A DNA stretch of 64,000 nucleotides, from positions 1 to 64,000 of the forward strand of contig NZ_JAQGLA010000013.1 of assembly GCF_027853915.1 (NCBI RefSeq), given 5' to 3'. The position numbers and the translations under genes are program-made. The DNA is from Saccharopolyspora oryzae. GTDB lineage: Bacteria > Actinomycetota > Actinomycetes > Mycobacteriales > Pseudonocardiaceae. This document shows, piece after piece, positions 60,399 to 64,000 of the stretch. How positions within the stretch are numbered: the first letter of the stretch is position 1; every line of letters starts with the position of its first letter. The notes beneath the pieces are model-generated. The model had not been told where the DNA came from. It ran no database searches and saw nothing but the letters and a program-made list of their open reading frames with translations.

Positions 60399-61703
60399 CT
60401 AGTCGAGCAGGCCCATCATGCCCGGCAGCCCCAGGGACAGCGCGGGGATGAAGGTGACGGCGATGAGCAGCAGGACCAGCCCGACGAAGTACGGCACCAG
60501 CTTCGGGACGACCCGCTCGATCGACACCCCGCTCACACCGGTCCCGACGAACAGGACCGAACCGACCGGTGGCGTCATGGTGCCGATGCACATCGCGAGG
60601 ATGAGCACCATGCCGAACTGGACCGGGTCCATGCCGAGCTCCTCGGCGATGGGAAGCAGGATCGGCGTGAAGATCAGGATCGCCGGCGTGATGTCCATGA
60701 ACGTGCCCACCACGAGCAGCAGGATCAGCATCAGCACCAGAATGACCGCTGACGAGTCCGCGACCGACAGCAGCGCCTCGGTGATCGCCGCCGGGATGCC
60801 GGTGTAGGCCATCACCCAGGACATGCCCGCGGACGCCGCGATGAGGAACATGACGATGCCGGTCGCGACGACCGTGCGGTTCACGACGTCCTTGAAGGCC
60901 GTCCAGGACATGCTCCGGTACGCCACCGACAGCACCAGCGTGTACAGCACGGCGACCGCGGCACCCTCGGTCGCGGTGAAGACGCCGAACACGATGCCCC
61001 CGATCACGACGACGATCAGCAGCAGTCCCGGGATCGCCCTGAGCAGGCTCTGGAAGGCCTCGGCCGCGGTGACGCGGTCGACCTTCGGATACTTCTGCCG
61101 CCGGGTGAAGGCGAAGGCGATCACCATGATCACCAGGCCCATCAGGATGCCGGGCACGTACCCCGCCATGAACAGCGCCGAGACGGACACGCCGCCCGCG
61201 ACGGTCGAGTAGACGATCGCGGCCGTGGTCGGCGGGATGAGCAGTCCGGTCGGGGCCGACGCGATGTTGACCGCGGCGCCGAAAGCCGGGTCGTACCCGG
61301 CTTTCTGCTGGCGATCGTGCAGCGTGCTGCCGATCGCGGCGGCCGACGCCACGGCAGAGCCGGACAGCGCGCCGAACAACATGTTCGCCAGCACGTTGGT
61401 GTGCGCCAGCGCGCCGGGGACCCGACCCACCATCACCAGGGCGAGGTCGACGAGGCGGCGCGCGATTCCGCCGGTGTTCATGACGTTGCCCGCGAAGATG
61501 AACAGCGGGACGGCCAGCAGCGAGAAGCTCTCGATGCCGACGTTCATCTGCTGCCCGATGATGTAGGTGGAGTCGTCCCACGGCAGGAACGCCAACGCGG
61601 TGGCGAACGAGGCGACCCCGAGCGACACCGAGATCGGCACGCCCGTGAACAGCAGGACGAAGAACGCGCCGAACAGGACGGCGACAGCGGTCGGAGCATC
61701 CAT
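60399..61703 (-). CDS. TRAP transporter large permease (DctM)
   Basis: 434-residue 12-helix DctM subunit: VPLFIFAGNVMNTGGIARRLVDLA in part, GALSGSAVASAAAIGSTLH, NIASAPTGLLIPPTTAAIVYS in part, LVVGTFMDITPAILIFTPILLP in part, and MCIGTMTPPVGSVLFVG. Family signatures are complete. Start ATG overlaps the DctQ stop; with DctQ and DctP it forms a Na+-driven, binding-protein-dependent importer for an organic acid or uronate-type substrate. Confidence 0.93.
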   Translation of the reverse strand: MDAPTAVAVLFGAFFVLLFTGVPISVSLGVASFATALAFLPWDDSTYIIGQQMNVGIESFSLLAVPLFIFAGNVMNTGGIARRLVDLALVMVGRVPGALAHTNVLANMLFGALSGSAVASAAAIGSTLHDRQQKAGYDPAFGAAVNIASAPTGLLIPPTTAAIVYSTVAGGVSVSALFMAGYVPGILMGLVIMVIAFAFTRRQKYPKVDRVTAAEAFQSLLRAIPGLLLIVVVIGGIVFGVFTATEGAAVAVLYTLVLSVAYRSMSWTAFKDVVNRTVVATGIVMFLIAASAGMSWVMAYTGIPAAITEALLSVADSSAVILVLMLILLLVVGTFMDITPAILIFTPILLPIAEELGMDPVQFGMVLILAMCIGTMTPPVGSVLFVGTGVSGVSIERVVPKLVPYFVGLVLLLIAVTFIPALSLGLPGMMGLLD

Positions 61704-62215
61704 CAGTCCGTCCCCTCCGGCTCGATCGAGACCTCGCTCATGAGGTCCTCCCAGATGTTGAGCAACTGCGCGAACGCGATCGCGAGGCCGGCGACCGGCC
61801 CGATCGCGTAGACCAATCCCCGGGAGATGCCCAGCAGCGCCGAGTAGTCGGCGGCCGAGCTGAGCGCCAGCATCGTGCCGCCGATCACCAGCACGACCAC
61901 GGCGAAGACCAGCACGAGGACGTCCGAACCGAGGACCAGCATGCGCCGACCCGTGGGTGAGAGCCGATCCCGCAGGACGACGAGCGACATGTGCTTGCGA
62001 TGGAGGAACGCGTACGCGGCACTGATCATCGACGTCCAGATGAGCGCGTAGCGCACGAGCTCCTCGGTGAAGGCCGCGGGCGAGCCCAAGACGTAGCGGG
62101 TGAAGACCTGGTACAGCACGAGCAGGGTCATGATGACGAGCAGGACACCGGCGAAGGCCGCCAGCACGCCACCGAGCGCTCGTCGTACCCGGTTGAGGCG
62201 GTCGAGTGCGGTCAT
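61703..62215 (-). CDS. TRAP transporter small permease (DctQ)
   Basis: 170 residues with four hydrophobic helices and the DctQ pattern: VFTRYVLGSPAAFTEELVRYALIW (core RYVLGSPAAFTEEL), AYAFLHRKHMSL and the C-terminal PVAGLAIAFAQLLNIWEDL (in part). Overlaps both neighbours by short ATGA-type overlaps. Membrane scaffold between the binding protein and DctM. Confidence 0.9.
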   Translation of the reverse strand: MTALDRLNRVRRALGGVLAAFAGVLLVIMTLLVLYQVFTRYVLGSPAAFTEELVRYALIWTSMISAAYAFLHRKHMSLVVLRDRLSPTGRRMLVLGSDVLVLVFAVVVLVIGGTMLALSSAADYSALLGISRGLVYAIGPVAGLAIAFAQLLNIWEDLMSEVSIEPEGTD

Positions 62216-63249
62216 GGCATGCCTCGCTTCCCGGCCGAGTTGATGACGGACAGGAGCTCCGCGACCTCCGGGTACTGCTTGGAGTACTCGTCCACCACCG
62301 GCCGGGTGGCGTTGCGGAAGGCCTCGGTGTCGACGTCGGTGATGAACTCGACGCCCATCGCCTTCGCGTCGGCGACCGCCTGCTGGGTGTTCTTCGCCCA
62401 GTCGGCCTTCTGCCGCTCGGTCGACGCGCGGGCCGCCTCGGCGAGCAGCTCCTCGTCGGCCGGGGCGAGCCGCTCCCAGGTCTGGGTGCTGATCACGAGC
62501 ATGTCGGGGATCCGGGTGTGCTCGGTCATCGAGAACGCGTGGGAGACCTCGCCGTGCGCGCTGTCGGTGAGCACCGTCTCGTTGCTCTCGGCGCCGTCGA
62601 TCAGTCCGGTCTGCAGCGAGGTGTAGGTGTCGCTGAACGCCATCACGACCGGGGCGGCGCCCAATGCGCTGACGAAGTCGGTCTGCGTGCGCATGTCCTG
62701 CACGCGAATCTTCTGCCCGCGCAGGTCTTCCGGGGTCCGCACCGGCTTGTTCCCGGTGTAGAAGGACCGCGCACCGGAGCTGTAGTAGGTGAGGCCGACG
62801 AAGCCGGCGTCAGCGGTCGAGCGGAAGTACTCGGCCATCTGGGGCGAGTCCATCACCTCGTAGAACTCCTGCTCGGAGTTGAAGACGTAGGGCAGGCCGA
62901 AGGCGTGGTAGCCGGGGGCGTAGGTCGCCAGTCCCGGCGCGCTGACCCGGGTCATGTCGACGATGCCTTCGTGGAGCTGGCCGAGCACCGCGGGTTCGGC
63001 GCCCAACTGACCGTTCCCGTAGATCTTCACCACGATCCGGCCGCCGCTGCGCCGCTTGACGTCGTCGGAGAACGAGGCGAGTGCTTTGGAGGTGACGTGG
63101 TCATCGCTGAGGTTGTTCGCCAGGCTCAACACCAGGGGGTTTTCCGGCGTCGCCTCGGCGCTCGTCCGCGCACCGGATGCCGGTGCGCATGCGGCGAGGG
63201 CCGCGACGAGGACCAGGGCGACGATGCCGCTGATCAATCGGTTCCTCAT
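62212..63249 (-). CDS. TRAP substrate-binding lipoprotein (DctP)
   Basis: 345 residues. Lipoprotein signal: hydrophobic h-region (GIVALVLVAALAAC) with lipobox LAAC, C21. DctP fold blocks: GRIVVKIYGNGQLGAEP, VSAPGLATYAPGYHAFGLPYVF in part, DLRGQKIRVQDMRTQTDFVSALGA (Arg that salt-bridges the substrate carboxylate), FSDTYTSLQTGLIDGAESN and the late ADEELLAEAA helix. ATG 63249 gives the signal peptide. First gene of the DctPQM operon, 11 bases after a GH31 glycosidase, so the substrate may be a sugar acid or glycoside-derived acid. Confidence 0.92.
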   Translation of the reverse strand: MRNRLISGIVALVLVAALAACAPASGARTSAEATPENPLVLSLANNLSDDHVTSKALASFSDDVKRRSGGRIVVKIYGNGQLGAEPAVLGQLHEGIVDMTRVSAPGLATYAPGYHAFGLPYVFNSEQEFYEVMDSPQMAEYFRSTADAGFVGLTYYSSGARSFYTGNKPVRTPEDLRGQKIRVQDMRTQTDFVSALGAAPVVMAFSDTYTSLQTGLIDGAESNETVLTDSAHGEVSHAFSMTEHTRIPDMLVISTQTWERLAPADEELLAEAARASTERQKADWAKNTQQAVADAKAMGVEFITDVDTEAFRNATRPVVDEYSKQYPEVAELLSVINSAGKRGMP

Positions 63250-63260
63250 GCCTGCCTTTC

Positions 63261-64000
63261 TCACATGCCGATCATGTCGATGGGCTCGAACGAGATCGTG
63301 ACGGCGAGATCGCCGCCCGGGTCGAGGGTCTTGATCAGCACGGATCCGAGCCCGATGTCGTAGTGCCAGCCCGTCTCCGCGGCGTCGAAGTGGCCGCGGT
63401 GCAGGTATTGCGGGAGGCGCTCGCCGTCGAGGGCGACCCAGTGCGGGCACCGGCCGGGCCGGATGACGTCGAACAGCAGCCGTTCGACGGTGCTGCGGTA
63501 CTCGCCGCGCCGGGTCAGCGCCAAGCGCACCTGCTCGCCGGCGGTCATCCGGACGTCGGTCGCGCGGAACGCACCGTCCTCGTGGGCGCGGGTGAGGCCG
63601 TCGTCCTCGTAGAGGGTGAACTCCGCGTCGCGATCGGGGGCGCAGATCAAGCGCAGCTGGGTCACCTCGTCGCGGGTGAGGCTGTTCAGCTGGTTCTCCG
63701 CGACCGGAATGATGCCGCCGCCACGCAGGAACAGCGGGATCGAGCCGAGGTCCACCGGCAGTTCCACGACCTGTCCGCCCTCGTAGCGCTCCCGGGTCCA
63801 GGCGTTGTAGAACACCTCGCCTTCCGGAAGCCGGACGGCGCGGGTGCTCGCCCCCGGGGTGAGCACGTTGGCGACGAGCAGCGCGTCGCCGAGCATGAAC
63901 TCCTCGGACGTCTCGTCGATGGCCGGGTCGTGCTGGAACGCGCTGATCAGCGGTTCCACGATCGGCCAGCCGGTCGCCGCGGCGCGGGCCGCGAGCGAGT
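63261..64000 (-). CDS. Glycoside hydrolase family 31, C-terminal part (partial)
   Basis: C-terminal ~245 residues of a GH31 enzyme (alpha-glucosidase/alpha-xylosidase type); the N-terminal part and catalytic residues lie beyond the window edge (frame open to base 64000). Seen: EPLISAFQHDP, EEFMLGDALLVANVLTPGA, the LPEGEVFYNAWTRERYEGG turn, GSIPLFLRGGGIIPV, and FTLYEDDGLT, all typical of the region after the catalytic barrel. It ends 11 bases before dctP, suggesting that a liberated sugar or sugar acid is linked to the TRAP importer. Confidence 0.88.
   Translation of the reverse strand, partial: SLAARAAATGWPIVEPLISAFQHDPAIDETSEEFMLGDALLVANVLTPGASTRAVRLPEGEVFYNAWTRERYEGGQVVELPVDLGSIPLFLRGGGIIPVAENQLNSLTRDEVTQLRLICAPDRDAEFTLYEDDGLTRAHEDGAFRATDVRMTAGEQVRLALTRRGEYRSTVERLLFDVIRPGRCPHWVALDGERLPQYLHRGHFDAAETGWHYDIGLGSVLIKTLDPGGDLAVTISFEPIDMIGM

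Overview
The window comes from a high-GC Gram-positive bacterium, almost certainly an actinomycete. The support is very GC-rich codon use, GTG/TTG starts behind strong GGAGG sites, many IclR/GntR/TetR/LacI/PadR regulators, and a mycothiol-dependent formaldehyde dehydrogenase (MscR), a pathway restricted to actinobacteria. A Pseudonocardiales-type soil organism (Saccharopolyspora/Amycolatopsis-like) is a guess from style, not proven. No rRNA, tRNA or CRISPR array was seen. It looks like a catabolic-island stretch: nearly every block is regulator + transporter + oxidative enzymes.

Layout. 0-4 kb: end of a GH88 uronyl hydrolase, acyl-CoA dehydrogenase, a shortened class III CoA-transferase and an IclR regulator. 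4.1-4.9 kb: truncated TetR, a hairpin and a 59-codon ORF missed by simple ORF calling. 4.9-20.5 kb: SDR, UbiX, LysR, then PadR divergent from an AMP-ligase / three-subunit molybdenum hydroxylase / crotonase / aldehyde dehydrogenase / symporter / UbiD / MFS operon. The gene set matches the furfural-furoate-furandicarboxylate (hmf) pathway. 20.5-21.8 kb: IS110 remnant abutting a truncated, frame-damaged enolase-superfamily gene. 21.8-28 kb: LacI, MFS and a HyuA/HyuB hydantoinase-oxoprolinase pair with a perfect LacI operator.

28-36.7 kb (all minus strand) is the most unusual block. A Rieske-oxygenase catalytic subunit that has lost its Rieske cluster is followed by a reductase that carries a Rieske domain, then a GST-like protein and a purine permease fused to an OHCU-decarboxylase-like domain. 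This is the NdmC/NdmD/NdmE arrangement of the methylxanthine N7-demethylase described in Pseudomonas putida CBB5. Upstream on the same strand are a ferritin-like diiron protein, a VanB-type reductase and MscR, which suggests a second formaldehyde-releasing oxygenase.

37-42.2 kb: two GntR regulators, RraA-like aldolase, DUF1932 dehydrogenase and a DctM-like permease with a small membrane partner. 42.4-48.1 kb: small stress/housekeeping-type genes (VOC, SRPBCC, FMN reductase, TetR, HXXEE membrane protein, ornithine cyclodeaminase family). 48.3-51.8 kb: IclR, zinc alcohol dehydrogenase and MHS-type MFS sharing a GTGCG-N5-CGCAC operator. 52-55.9 kb: sucrose-type operon (GH32, CscB-like permease, LacI). 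56.1-60.3 kb: vanillate O-demethylase vanAB with an MFS carrier and a divergent PadR-type VanR and its operator. 60.4-64 kb: TRAP transporter (DctPQM) and the C-terminal part of a GH31 glycosidase running off the window.

Together the genes describe uptake and oxidative demethylation/decarboxylation of plant-derived compounds (lignin methoxyaromatics, furans, methylated purines, sucrose, uronides). All functions are inferred from sequence reading alone; no database search was run.
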